Positions 41,075-53,885 are shown, numbered from the stretch's first letter. The stretch is DNA of 64,000 nucleotides from Hirundichthys speculiger (GCA_018398805.1 JAGFBZ010000363.1:1240001-1304000); one strand, 5' to 3'. Translations and numbers: made by a program. Notes: generated by a model not told the origin, from the letters alone.

Positions 41075-41100
41075 ATGTGTGTGTGTGTGTGTGTGTGTGT
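41075..41100. repeat. (GT)n microsatellite
   Basis: Thirteen GT units; a looser TG-rich lead-in lies just before it. Confidence 0.95.
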
Positions 41101-41858
41101 CCCCTCCATTGTGTTGCTATGTACACAGGGAAAGCATGGCAATGAATTAATTTTTCTCAACAGCAGCTGAAAAAGGTCATTAAATAAAGCAAATGTTTGT
41201 AAGTGGGAATCCCCAGGAATTAACTTCAACAGCACATACGCAGAAGAGCAGTGTTCTGGCAGGAAGCTGGAGAATTATGCTGTGTTTTGGGCAGAGACAC
41301 AGGTGGTTGAGTGCATAGGCATACGCTTGGCCTTCTGGCAGATCAAAATGAGTCAGAAAAAAAAAATCTTTCGATTTAATTAGCTTAGCAGTTACATTTA
41401 CATGATACTCATCCACACTGACTCGAGTGTCTCTTTCTATCTGACTTTTACTGTCCTTCTGAGGGAGGGGGTCACTTCGGTAAGATTAACCAGCTCTCCC
41501 AGTTTATTTCTATTCCATGTCAACCGTCAGCACGCGCCGAAACATCCAGCATCAGCTGCAAACATATGTGCTTGTTATGTGACGCACAGCTAAAGCAGGA
41601 GGAGGACATTGTGGCCAGCCATAGCATTACATCTGTCAGCAACTCAAAAACCTCACCAGCTGCCCAGGCAAAAAAGACAGATAGGCGCTTAAACAATCCT
41701 TACATGTGCATGTGCATGTGCATGTGTCTGTCTGTGCTGCAGGCATGTGAGTTTGAACAAAATGACCTTATCACAGTTGGCCATATTCCTTCCTTTAAAG
41801 AAAAAAGAGGCCAAAAGAATCTGCACTCTGCTGTCTGTGAGCAATATAGTGTATGTGA

Positions 41859-41884
41859 GTGTGTGTGTGTGTGTGTGTGTCAGA

Positions 41885-41937
<53 letters not shown>
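41859..41937. repeat. compound (GT)n-(GA)n microsatellite
   Basis: GT run to about 41880, short spacer, then an uninterrupted GA run to 41937. The repeats produce artificial Cys/Val and Arg/Glu frames on the plus strand and Ser/Leu and Thr/His frames on the minus strand. Confidence 0.95.
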
Positions 41938-41942
<5 letters not shown>

Positions 41943-44900
41943 CAGTGATGAATGGGTGTTTAAGTTTACATGTAACAGATAAGCAAGGAGAATTATCAAG
42001 GTAACAAGGCCATGATATAGGTGAAGATAAATGCCATGCTAGCTTTATAGGCAATTTCTTTATATGTTTACATATAATGACGATAAAATATACTGAGAAA
42101 ACATCAATTTTATTAGGAGATGATGCTCAGCCATGCAAAGGCTCAAGATGTCATGAAACATTTCCTCCAAGTAGTCCTTGCCCATTTGAGACTTGCCCGT
42201 TTAGACTACATAATACTGGAGTTAAATGGTGAAAAAATATGGAGCTAAATCCTTTGAGTCCTGTCAAGCTACTGCTAGTGTGTGCCACTTATAGGATGCC
42301 TTTTATATTTACAAAAAAGTCTTTAGGCCACTTCATAATACCAGTTGACCAACAAATGTAGTTTATCTATATGAGTTAATTTTCAAACTTATTTATTATT
42401 ATTATTATTTTTTTTTATTAATTTTATTTTGGCAGCTTCTTCTCATTCGTTAAAACTATAACAGTTTAGTGAAAAGTTCACAAATGTGAAAATAAGAAAA
42501 AAATGCTTTTTATAAGTACAGTAATACATTTGGACTTTTACAATGACTTGTGGGTCAGTTAGACTTAGCTATCATCTGATCTACTGGATAAGATCCCTGT
42601 TCACAATCCCAGGATATCTTCTCTGCCTACAGTAGGTTTTACTGTGCTTGCCTATAAAAAAAGATGATGCAGAGATGAGTTCTCCCTTTTGAGCTTAGAT
42701 GAGGAATTTGCTGGATGACAGAGCACATGTCTCATTCTTAAGAAGCACTGTTGCTTTTCATTAGGAATAAGATTCATCACTTCAAACAAACAGTGTCATG
42801 CAAGTAGTACTGAAAGATTTTCTTACGCTGTCCACAGCATTGTCTCTTGGACACATGACAAAACACACAAAAACGTAGAACAGTTGATGACAGAAAGCAA
42901 ACAAATGCAGAGAGAGCGGATTCCGGAGACAATGAGGCACACCAAGAATGATGATTTTATGTGATCGCTCATTATTGTGCACTTCAAAATGACACATTGC
43001 TGGTAATCTAAGAGTGGCAGCCTGGAGCTAAACAGACATGTTTTGTTTCGTGTTTTTCTTCTTTTTTACTCTTGAAACAATGGCGCTAGTCTGTCAGAGA
43101 ACTGGAAAACCAGTGAGGCTGAACATGTGGGTTGTGACTCTGTTCATCTGGTCAGAGGTCCCAAGTTAGTTTGAGAGAAAGAACACCTCGGGGTCCATTC
43201 TGGAGAAGTTCCAGCTCTGACCTTGGAAAAATTGCTCAGAAGAGGCCTGTATACAGACCAATTTAACAGGTCACAACCCTGTCTCTGAGAGGGAGCGAAG
43301 CAGTGAGAGCGTGTGAACACTGCCAGGGGGATCTGTCCCATGATGAGATGGTGACGAAACCTAACGGTAGCCCTCATCCTGCACCAGAGGCTGTCAGCGA
43401 ATAGATACACGGCTTCAACAGCTGGGGAGACAGACACAAAGCCGAGTTGTGGGCCCACAACTGAGACAGCGTGTGGTGGTACAACTGCGTATATGTGAGC
43501 ATGTAGTGGACATCTAGTTGAACATTATGTGCACGCCTGACCATGAAAAGAGAGAGATGAGACAAAGGCTGGGGCCTTCATATACTCAGAAGCCAACAGC
43601 TGCATGTGGGACACAACAGATCTATTCATGACAGATGTGCATGAATGTACGCAGGCACACACACTTGGCACAGTGTGGACAGTGGCCCCGTTGTAACTCA
43701 GGCAATGAGAGGGATGCCATGCAAGCTCTGAGTTAAAGCGTGGGAGAGCCAAAGAGAGATGTTACGACTCGCTACCAGACAGTGTTCTGTGTGCTGCATG
43801 GAAAACAATGACTGTGTGTGTCTGCTGCAGGCAGCACGCTAGCTTGGCTGAGACAGATGATTAGGCGTGGGATGGACCTGAAGGTGTATGTAGAAAATGT
43901 TAGATGAGAGATGGACTTCAATGAAAGCTTTGACATTGATATAAACAAAACATAAAAGAGAAAAAAGACAAAGGCACAGAGAGATTACAGAAAAGGGTGT
44001 GAGGACAACAAGCCTAAAATATTCGTATATTAGACAGATCACAGAGCTATGTTTATACCGTGTTCAAAAGGCATTTATTCTTTTTTATTTAAAGTTGTAT
44101 TTTTTTTCTGTTAGCAGAGAAAAATACACAAGTATTTAAAAATTTACAAAGCATTTAATTCAATGCACATGCCTTATCTTGCGTGTATTTTCACCCACGA
44201 CATTGGTCAAACTCTACAGACTTTACTGTAGTAGGTGGCTATAAATTGCTGAGCAGGAAGCACTGTCCTTGTTTAGCAGATTAGGTTTTGTTCCTTGGCA
44301 GCTGTATGAACCCCTCCCCAGGCCAGACTGGTCTCTGCGGGAGAGGTCAATGGCGGGGACGTCTGCCAGGTGAGAGGTTGGCTCAGGTTTAATCAATGCC
44401 CACCAGAGGAGGACAGACAAGTGTGCAGTCAGGTAGACATGCCGACACTGTAACTACCAGGCAGAGATAAAACCATTCCTGGTAGGGTTCACTGGCCAAA
44501 TCCTGAGCTTCCGCTGTGGTGGGAAACTCACGCTTCAAGACGGTTTAGGGGATTGATTTGACAGCTAATTTACAGAAGAGATTTGCATAAGGCCAAGCAC
44601 TAATAAGGCAGGCTTTTCTTTTCCGTCCTTTGTCTTTCTGGATATCTTCTTGTGCTCTCTCCTTACTTCTCTGGACCAGAGGAAATAGTAACAGATAATG
44701 TAAGAGAATTAAAAAGACAAGAGATTCAAATTGTATATTGATTAGAACAGACTAAACCCTTGTGTTTTCTCCTGTTAAAACCTGTACTTAAATGATTGAT
44801 TCACAACATCACTCCTCACATCGTACTGTGTATGTGTGGCTTTGTAATGATTGTGCCTCAAAGCTTTCAATGGGCCACATCCTGTCACACCATGCTAAGT

Positions 44901-45369
44901 GCTTTGACACAGACACACAAAAAGCCCTGCCTATCTGATGCCAATCTCCCCAGGTCCTGGTGTCACTCAGGTGGAGGCTTTCAGAGCAAGGACAAAGTCT
45001 CCTCCTCAAAAGCACAGCACAAAGCAAGCTGACTGACAATAGAAAAGACAAAATGCAGCTATTCTGTCATATGGATGCAAGAGCAACATGTACAGAATGC
45101 ACAGAAAAGAAAAAAACAGTAAGTGGGTAGAAAACAGTTATTTCTGCCTGGAAGTTACAGGACACATTCTCAAACAAAAGAGATACTTAACCAGTATTTC
45201 CTGGGATTGTGGAATCACCTGTTGTTAAAACAGACTGCCAACAGCACATAAATACCATGGCAGGAAGAGCATAAAAGGATCACCTTACACAAGACTTTAT
45301 CTGCTACTCATAACCACAGCTACGCCACACAGCATTTGTCTGTGAATTAACACTCAACAACAAACTCAC

Positions 45370-45519
45370 TGGTTTTATTCTTGAAGAGGTTGAAGACGGG
45401 GAGAATCTGCCTGAGGTAAGGCACCAGAGCCTCACCAACCCCATCTGTAGACATCACCAGATGCTGAAGGACCTTTATGGTGTTGCACATTACCCGATTG
45501 TTTCTTGTGTTCATGGCAT
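45370..45519 (-). CDS. pacrg: pacrg internal exon (downstream of the two seen)
   Basis: This 150-nt exon encodes two bases of a split Asn codon, 49 codons ([20 protein letters not shown] through [19 protein letters not shown]) and one trailing A. It continues the helical-repeat core of PACRG from the exon at 57711-57882. The motifs [15 protein letters not shown] and [12 protein letters not shown] are hallmarks of the family. The acceptor is TTGCCCTCCAG with the exon starting at 45519; the donor is GTGAGT at 45369-45364, leaving phase 1. The next expected segment (GDGIDY...DLIQETLE..., then the C-terminal MVPTYESC-like end) was not found on the minus strand between 1 and 45369, so it is either in the window and missed by eye or further left. 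The STDGVGEAL and PYLRQ stretches differ from the usual forms (E/DMVGEAL, PYYRQ), so a diverged copy or paralogue should be considered. The frame is intact and the exon looks functional. Confidence 0.95.
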
Positions 45520-46182
45520 CTGGAGGGCAAGACAAATGGCAAAGATCACGAATCAAGACTCAGATAAAATAAGGTTATTGATTAAAATATCTGTGTGGAC
45601 AAACTGACAAAGAAATGGAGGTGAAACAAATATGCAGTGGTCTGAGCTTAGGAGACGCACATAAAAAATAACCTTTAACCTGTACCTGAAACCTAAAAAA
45701 AAACATTTGCTTTATAGCTGGGCTTTGATTTAGACAAGCTTGTCTGCAATCAGTGATTTCAAATGCACTGGGGAGGCAGAAGTAAGTGAGAGCCAATCAC
45801 TAGGCTATTTGGCCCACAGGCTGCACTTAACTTCATCTACCACTGATAAAAGGAAAGAAAGGGAATAATGGTGGGAGAGATGGAGGGCAAGACAGATCAA
45901 GAGGGAAAATCTATGTAGAAAGAACAACTAAAAAAGAGACAGCACCTTCAGAAATAAAGGTGAAGGGATTTGACAGATAGAAAGCAAATTGTGAGATGAG
46001 CCAGCAACGAAGTCAAACATATTTTGATATCCATTGTTTTATTTTTAAACTTTTAACTCCATTCTAAAACCCGATACGTCCAGGCAAACAGCTAGTCTGT
46101 CATGTGACGCCTACTTCAGTAAAAACATAAAACTATACTCCCATCACTGCCTAGTTTTACAGCATGAACTTAAACCAGCAAT

Positions 46183-46185
<3 letters not shown>

Positions 46186-46274
<89 letters not shown>
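46186..46274. repeat. (A)34 plus (TA)n tract
   Basis: A run of 34 A residues (46186-46219) followed by TA repeats to 46274. It may mark the poly-A end of an old retroposon, but no body is recognisable beside it. Confidence 0.9.
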
Positions 46275-46275
<1 letters not shown>

Positions 46276-46583
46276 CTTTAAAACTGCTGGAATACAGTGA
46301 AACTGTTGTGTGAGCATAGACAGGAAGTATGATCTGCACTCTCTCACAAATATAAGATCATACTTGCTTTAAACTTAAAACTTTGGTTGAAACTGATTAG
46401 ATCTATTGCAGCAGATTTAATTTCTCAGCTGATGGCACTTTAAGAACATGACCTTATGGTTAACATAAGTGTCATGCTTTGCTTCCACTTTCATTCTGTC
46501 TCATTTTCTTGAAACTTAACTTTGCATGGCTCAGTTAATAGAGGCTAACAGAGTACCGCAAAAAAAACAAGTGTGATTTCTAT

Positions 46584-46598
46584 CCACGAGGTGGCAGC
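46584..46598 (+). promoter_or_regulatory. CTCF-like binding motif
   Basis: CCACGAGGTGGCAGC is a close match to the CTCF core (CCASYAGRKGGCRS) with one deviation. It lies 0.1 kb upstream of the THAP relic inside the pacrg intron. A single motif match does not prove occupancy. Confidence 0.45.
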
Positions 46599-46718
46599 AC
46601 CAGTTGTAATGCACTGAATTTGGGGCTTTTTGCAGACACAACCACTTCCTGTAAAGAAAGCCATAAGCTGAAACAAGTGATACATATCATTCATTTTACT
46701 TTCTACCTTCAAATAACC

Positions 46719-46996
46719 ATGGAGTACTACTGTGGTTCGGCAGAGTGTAAATCACACAGATCCAAAGCAAAGAAGCTACACATCTATCCCTCCATGGCTG
46801 ACGTGACGTGGGTAAAGTGGCAGAGAAGATGGCAGGCACTGGTTTGGCGTGAAGGGAAGGACAAAACAGAGAAGAATGTTGGCATGCTGAACCTCACGAG
46901 AAATTCCAGGCTATGTCCCTGACATTTCAACAAAAAACCGACGAGCACTGATGGCTGTGCAAGTGGTAATCCTGTCTACTTTGCCTGGAATAACTA
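46719..46996 (+). pseudogene. THAP-domain relic, stop codon inside the zinc-ligand motif
   Basis: From the ATG at 46719 the frame reads MEYYCGSAECKSHRSKAKKL, then an LHIYPSM segment, a tryptophan-rich stretch (WVKWQRRWQALVW) and RLCP, followed by TGA at 46920-46922. The same frame then resumes HFNKKPTSTDG to a second stop at 46994. This order (C-x4-C near the start, FP-like YP, W, then C-x2-H-F) is the signature of the THAP zinc-coordinating DNA-binding domain. The stop falls between the third Cys and the His, replacing one ordinary residue. The gap between the second and third Cys is about 55, slightly longer than usual. THAP domains occur in P-element-like transposases and host genes derived from them. 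No transposase core follows, so this is a fragment. Confidence 0.6.
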
Positions 46997-49900
46997 AGAG
47001 AAGCTACTACTGTGGGGAAAACCAGAAAGGCACTGGTCTACAGAGCCCAAAATAAGTATGAGTGCTGCCACCTTTCCATTCACGCATCGCGGTACTCGTG
47101 TAGCATCTATTGTGGTCACATTAACCCCTACAATACGAATGTCATTCAACAGGAGGGCAGCACTGCCAGCCACTGACGTCTTTTCTTTTCAATTGTGTTC
47201 ATAATGACAGTACAAACGTACAATGAAGTGTTTGTTTCACAGCTGTTGAGAGCCAGTGCTACTAATTTACTTAAGTGCCTGTTAAATTGACAGAAATTTA
47301 AAAAAAAAAAAGAAAAAAGACAATCTTCCGCTGTGTCACAGCTGCTTGCTAATATACCTAGAGGTAGACAGTTTACTCTGTTAATAAATTGCTGCACAGT
47401 TTTAATGACTGGTTTTGAATCTGCTCAGCATAACAGAGCTTTAAAGTGAGTTTTGATCATGTGTCCAGCCTGCACCTCTCATTGTGTTGTAAGTCTTTGT
47501 CATCCCCTAAAGGGTTGGTAGAGCTCAAAAGCTATAAAACCAAAAGATATAAATGAGAGTAAATATTTGATTTAAAAAGGTAGTTAGTAACACAATGTCA
47601 AACGAATAGCATGCTGTTCTATACAAGTGTTCACGCACAGTTTACATATGAACTTACAAGATAGGTGTTGACATATTGTTCCACAGCCCTAAAGTCATCA
47701 TATGATCCATACATGTGGAAGGAGGGATGTCCACTCCATATAAAGAATCGGTGCATAACAGCTACGGAAAGAATCACTCATGTTGATTTATAAATCAATA
47801 TATAGTCATCTAAACGTGTACAAATCTACACACTGATGCTATTTGTAATACACGTTTTAGTTTTCAGTGCTGATGTAAATGCATTTACTTGTTGACAGTG
47901 TGAAACATTAATCAATATTAGTAGAGTGATTATTTAGTTCGTCCATCATGATAAAATCTTTGGATTGGCAGCGGTTGACTTTGCAACAGACACATCCACG
48001 ATTCTATTTTTAGCACATGCTCTGAAGGCGAGAGTGCCATGTGCACCATGCTCGACACAAAGTCACCAGTCGATGGAAACAAATATTAGAGTAGTGACAA
48101 CTACTGCACAGTCGATATAAACATATAGGCGTGCTGCTCATGGAGAAACGTTACTCTACAATTAATATATTTCATTTTTGTGTCTTGTAAATCAACGAAT
48201 AGAACTAATATTAATAAACTGCCAAACTGAGTAAATCAGAAATTTCATGACAGCTTGGGAAAAGGTTAGGAACCACTCCAGTAGAGGAATCTCTCCGAGC
48301 TGAATCCAGACGGATTAGAAGTCCATCCTAAGGAAATACACTACAAAAATAAGTTTGAGGACTAAGGTAAGGGGTTTTGCCACATCGTCCTCCTAACTCC
48401 TGCTGCCTGTGACCAGAAAAATTAATCTCAGCACATCATCCGGAGGGTTTTCTGGATTGTTTAAACATGTCTTGAGGAGAAAGGCGCTAAGAGCAAGAAC
48501 ACATAGTTGTAACCTTTACAGAAGTCATTTTGGCCAAATTGTGAATTAAATGTAAATATATAGAGTGTGTTATTGTAGACAGAGACAATAATCAGCAGGC
48601 TGCGGCAAAACTAGAGCAGCAAGAATGTCTTATTTTGTAAAATGCTTGCTGCCTGAAATTCTCTCCCTTCTTTTCTTGGCTCCTGTGCTTGCATCTCAGG
48701 TAAGGCAGATGTAAAAATGCAGATAAGGAGTGAAGAAAGGAATGTTTGATGTATATCGAGTGTGAGAGGTAACAGAGGAATCCAAGAGGAAAACGGGAAC
48801 AGGGAAGATGCCAGCAGATCAGCAGGAAGATTCATGTAATGAATCTTCTCACTGCAAGTTGCCCTGCGTTGTATTTACAGATTAGCTTATTCGTTAAATG
48901 AAATCTGTAAATACAAAACAGGCCAAAGCAGCGACACGTACATGTGCATACACCAGTCATAGGTCATACTCACATACTCTGCGTCATAATTTCATAATTC
49001 TTCCCCGACTCTCCAAACTGAGAGTATCTACAGTACTCATACCTACTTCACACAACACCGCTAAAAAAAAAAAAACAAACAAACAAAAAAGAAAAAACTT
49101 GTAAAGCAATGAAATGCAAATTTAGCCTCCATCATGAGCGCAAACACTGCTGAGCAATGCTGGAAATAAAAATAAAAAAAAACCTCAAGTAAGACTGTGT
49201 AAAAAAGCCATATATAAACAACGAGGGGTGAGACAGTTCAAGGAGTATTTGTAAAGGCTGAGTATTTACATGACTGAATGAGTAATTGATCCGAGACCAC
49301 AGAGAAGGACAAGTTTGCGTAGGCATGACGTTTTCTGTGTCAGAGCCACCGCGTGCGTGGCTGCGTGTGTGCGTGTGTGGTCTGTGAGGGTCTGCAGCAG
49401 AGGGGATGATGCTGAACAAGCAAATGCATTGTGCTTGATGACACCTCTCCATCTCTGCCTGAGTGGGTCCCCAGACAGACAAGTGCTGAGATATCTGCCA
49501 TCACCAAGATAAGGTGGAATATAGAATGGCAGGAATTTCCAACCTACATAACAAACAATGAAATTCTAATTACCAGCCAGCGCAAACAATTTTCCCTGCT
49601 GTGACATTTGGACTGCAGGACTGTTCAATTATTCATTGGCACTCTTGCTTTGCTGGGAAAAACAGGAAGAAAAAAATTAAAAGAGCAAAGGAGAAGGGAG
49701 CCGAGGGCCTGATAATATTAATACTGGTTTGAAACCTGTGTTGGGACAACTCTGAATAAAGTAATCATCTATTCATGGTAGGACCTGTTTCATATTCAGT
49801 GAGAAAATAAAACAATGATGACCTTGTATTCTGTTTCCTGTGAAATGGTAGTGGTAGGGTGACACCTCGGAGAGTTTAGCGATGAATTGTTCTCACTCAG

Positions 49901-52190
49901 TGTATAAATACACTTTTCAGATCAGAAGGAGATGTTCCTGGCAGAGACGTAACAGAGGATGTTCTGGTAATGAAAATCTTATTTTAATTCAAAGCTGAGC
50001 AAACGTTATTTCAATCAACTCAGGCTCAGTGTGAGCATGACTTTGAAACCTCCTCCCTGTTTAAGGAAGGCAGAGAGAGACCAAAACAACTGAATTTCAG
50101 TAACATTTCACCTTTTACCTTATGTCCTATTAGCAATGTTTGGCTTTAAAAAAAAACTCAATGTTTTCATGGCTTTGTTTACATACATACTGGTTGTTTG
50201 CGCATTTTTTATACCTTTTCTTTCGTGCCTTTTTTTCAGCTATAAATTAGCTCTCTAAAGCCAGGAGGGAACATGATGTACAGCAGGGGAAAGTCTTTTA
50301 AGTCACTGAGGACAGGGCCTTAGAGTATAATGTCAACCAGAGGCTTCCTCATTGTGCATTCTCATTGGGTGACCTGCAGTCATCATCAAAATTCACCAGG
50401 GCCTAACGTGGCTCATTCGCTCTGCAGATAAGAGCCTGCCAGCCAAACGGAAGATGCATTAGCGTCGGAGGAGAAAAATATATATCTTGCCGTTTTTAAA
50501 TGACAGACAGCATTTTTCTCTTTCCGCTATCCATTCTTCCTTCTTTCCCCACAGAAAAGTAATTAATCTGCAACAGGGACACGGACTAGAGGCTTTGCCT
50601 TGTGGATGGTGAAGCAGACCTGATTTTTAATAAACTAAAACGTTAATAAGGAGCAGGCCATTTAAAATTCCATTATCAGGCCCAAGTGTGTGCTTTCATG
50701 AGGGGCATAACCATCACCTTTCGTCTGGCCTCCGTAATGCAAATAACCAGAGCTTTTGAGGGCTTAAAAAAAACACACACAAAAAATGTTTCAAATTGAG
50801 AGTAGCTCAGTCAATGTGTAGTGTAAAGTTGTGCATGAAATGAGTGGTACTTGACAAAGGTAAATGTATGTAGACAAAATATTTATGAAAAAACAAAATG
50901 CTACGAATTATGCACCTGAATACTGTGCAGTAAGGTGTGAACTGCAAAACAATGTACAGTGACATAGCATGGAAATCATCACATTTAAATGTTTTTCAAA
51001 GATTCTACTTCACGAAATCCTGTCTTTATTTATCATTTTAAAAGGTTATCGTGACACTCAGCAAAATTGACGTAGCTGAAAACGCTGAGATTCTCATGCA
51101 TACACCAGACTTCAGGATACATTACAGTGTATGCTCAGTGCAACTTGGTGCCAGGGTCAGTCTGTCATTGTGTCTCTGTGTCTCCAACAGCCTTGCCTGG
51201 TGTTGGCCGTCACGCCCCTCTGCCTCCACTGACATCCGACACTCACACACATAAACAAGAAACACACACACACTTTCACTTCACGCACGCACACACCAGC
51301 AGCCAACTGCCCATGACATGAACACTACCGCAGGCTCACTGGGCGCCACTTAAAGGCTCCCACTTTGAAACTGACACTCCACTTGGCAGTGGCGCCGAAT
51401 AAAAGACAGTTTGTGTGGGCATGTGTGCGTGTGTGTTTGGGAGGCTGTGTGGCCGTGCATGTGATGAAATTTTCCAATGAAAGCCACGCTTTGAATTCCT
51501 CCAATTTCTCTGTACTTTGATCTTCCTTGTATTCACCCAACATGAAACCTTTCCCTTTCACATCACTATAAATTCTGATGTCTATTTTTGAAGTCAGTCC
51601 CCTTCGCCCTGAGACATGACCTTTCCGCCCACCTCCATCTGCCAACGTGTGTGTGTGTGTTTGTATGTGTGTGTGAGCAAAAGTGTCAGAGTGGAAAGGT
51701 AAGGAGTTGCAGCCTGATGACTGAGTTAAGTGCTGCATGTCTCCACATTCATGGCACATCACCAGCCATGCTTTTAGAGTCATCTTCTTTGGGCAAACAC
51801 AAGGACACACCACCATAAGGGTTAATATTATAATAGGAACAGTATGGCTGCAAAACCAAATTAGGATGTCACGCCATGACTGGTTGGATGGTGGTATTAG
51901 AATCCACCACAGTGGAATTGTGGAAGACAGGTGAGCCTTTTTCTGTTATTCTATTTTGGTTGCACTTCACTGTCAATGTAATATCACATTGGAAGGATTT
52001 AAGAGAGCCATTATGTGTAATTATTCAAAGCTATGTTAATATATTTATTAAGAACAACTGACATAGATTTGGATGCATATTAATTGTGATTTAATCATTT
52101 CATAATTAAACAATGATTATACCATCCAGTTAATGTATTCTAAAACATTAAGCTGATTTCAGGGCATCAGATGTTAAAGGAAAATCCAGG

Positions 52191-52845
52191 AGTTAAAACA
52201 ACTGTAGGTGTATTATTAGATGGCATAGAGTGTAAAGTGTTGTTAGGAATCAAAATAATGTGAATCAAGGAAGTTTCGACTAAGAACAGAATATGTGTTT
52301 ACAACAAAATGGCATTTAATGTAAGCACTTAAGATAATTGAGATGCTTCAAAATAAATAGCTTTTTTAAAACCCTGGACAAGACTCAAAAATGTAATTCC
52401 ACTTAAGTAATGGCATAGATAGGTTTGTCTGTAGGAACACTTAGTAATATATTTTTTTTTGGCATTAGTGGCCTTTATTGACAGTGAAGGAGGCAAAGAG
52501 AGAGATTGGGGAGGACATGCAGAGGGTCGCACTGGCCGGGAGTCAAACCCTGTGTCAAGGACTGTAACCTTTGTACATGGGCCGCCTGCCCTAATCACTG
52601 CGGGTAGCCTGGAACACTAAGTATTTTTAACTGTGTAAGCGTGCAAAAAAAATATATAAGAAGAACTATACAGGCATCTCCTTCTGATCTCCTTGTTATA
52701 AGTCAGTAGAAGCTGACTGGCAAATGTCAAACTACTGTCCTGCTGGACTCCACTTCTAACACTTGCCTGTTTAGTCATACAAATCTAAATACTGATCCAG
52801 TTCTATGGAAGCTGGGGCTATGAACTCTCTCCTTTTATGTCCATT
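52191..52845. repeat. unnamed dispersed repeat, copy 2, split by a SINE
   Basis: Homologous to 30818-31325 in the same order and orientation. The extra ~160-180 bp in this copy is a SINE with its target duplication (52434-52623), so the host repeat predates the SINE. The right end carries GATCCAGTTCTATGGAAGC, matching copy 1. Confidence 0.7.
52447..52610 (-). repeat. tRNA-derived SINE, antisense, with target duplication
   Basis: Read on the minus strand, the element runs from CAGTGATTAGGGCAGGCGGC (tRNA-like head with A box) through GGTTTGACTCCCGG (B box-like) to a tail AATAAAGGCCACTAATGCC and a poly-A stretch. It is flanked by GGAACACTTAGTA (52434-52446) and GGAACACTAAGTA (52611-52623), a 13-bp duplication with one mismatch. 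It is the same family as 55611-55790. Confidence 0.85.
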
Positions 52846-53099
52846 GACAGTAGTTTGCATGACATTAGTACACGACTTGATACACTGGGTCTTTTATTCT
52901 GTTCGTGAATAACACAAATGTTTTTTTCATCCTCTTTACAACCACAAAACAGAAAGGTTGGGATGATAGAAAATAAAAACTAGGAAATAAATAAATAAAG
53001 CAGTGATCCTTACATTTACTTTGACTTTTATTTCTTTGTTGACAGCATGAACTCAAGATGCACGTTTTTTCTCCCTAATTTAATTCTACTTCTTGATAC

Positions 53100-53885
53100 A
53101 TAGAAACTCTGGAAAAGAATCTAGCCAGGCGGTATTTGGACGAGCTATACCAGGAGATTTGTAGTACCAAATACATGACTTGTATAATAGAAAAGCTGAA
53201 TATGCATTGTTCAGGCTACGGACAAGATTTTATGAAGGAGGTGAAAAAACAGGCAAACTGTTGTCTAGGCAGCTAAAACAACAGAAAGCTGCTAATATAA
53301 TCTCAGCAATTAAGAGCAGGAATAACATGGTCTCAACCACAAAAGAAATAAATAATGTCTTCCAAAAATTCCATGAACAACTATAAACAGCCCGTTGTAA
53401 TACAGGTGAAGAAAGTTAAACCAGTTTTTTGCAAACATAGATCTCCCAAAATTAGATGTGTTATAAATAAAATCATTAGACCAACCCGTTATGGAAGAAG
53501 AGGTGAGAAATGCAATATCTTCTATGAAACTTGGGAAATCCCCAGGTTCGGATGGAGTCCCTATTGAATACTACAAGAAATCTGTGGATACACTGGCTCC
53601 AATACTAACTGATGTTCTCGCTGAAGCATTTCAAGTCAATTGTTTGCCTGACTCATTTATGGAAGCGATTATAACACTACTACCTAAGAAAGATAAGGAT
53701 ACAACTGAGCCTGCAAACTTTAGACCAGTTAGTCTTATAAATGAGGACTGCAAAATATTTGCAAAAATCTTAGCATCACGTTTGGAGAAGGTCTTACCTA
53801 AGATAATTCATAAAGATCAGGTAGGCTTTATAAAGGGAAGATCATCAGCTGGGATTGATCTTATGTGGAGGACTAAACTACAAAG
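53100..53885 (+). pseudogene. L1-type LINE ORF2 fragment (N-terminal reverse transcriptase)
   Basis: The reading frames give an endonuclease-RT linker piece (AEYALFRLRTRFYEGGEKTG, LLSRQLKQQKAANIISAIKS) at 53180-53386. RT motifs follow at 53491-53870: SPGSDGVPIEYYKK, FRPVSLINEDCKIFAKILAS and KDQVGFIKGRSS. This order is typical of L1/Tx1-clade ORF2. The active-site YADD region is absent because the copy ends at about 53885. A frame change between the two pieces shows it is dead. Confidence 0.85.

Larger units (their letters stand above)
39894..45369. other. noncoding stretch, downstream side of pacrg exon
   Basis: Presumed pacrg intron on the minus strand. It contains (GT)n and (GA)n microsatellites listed separately. 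A plus-strand frame of 107 codons at 39950-40273 has no recognised domain. I looked for the next pacrg exon on the minus strand and did not find one. Confidence 0.55.

Noticed and set aside
41566..42054. Frames rich in Cys-Val, Arg-Glu, Ser-Leu and Thr-His
   Set aside because: They are translations of (GT)n and (GA)n microsatellites in various frames.
1..45369. Final pacrg exon(s) on the minus strand
   Set aside because: I looked for the LIQETLE and MVPTYESC-type segments and did not find them; not reported.
51325..51816. 163-codon minus-strand frame
   Set aside because: Longest open frame, but His/Thr-rich from CA repeats; no domain, splice sites or homologue that I can name.
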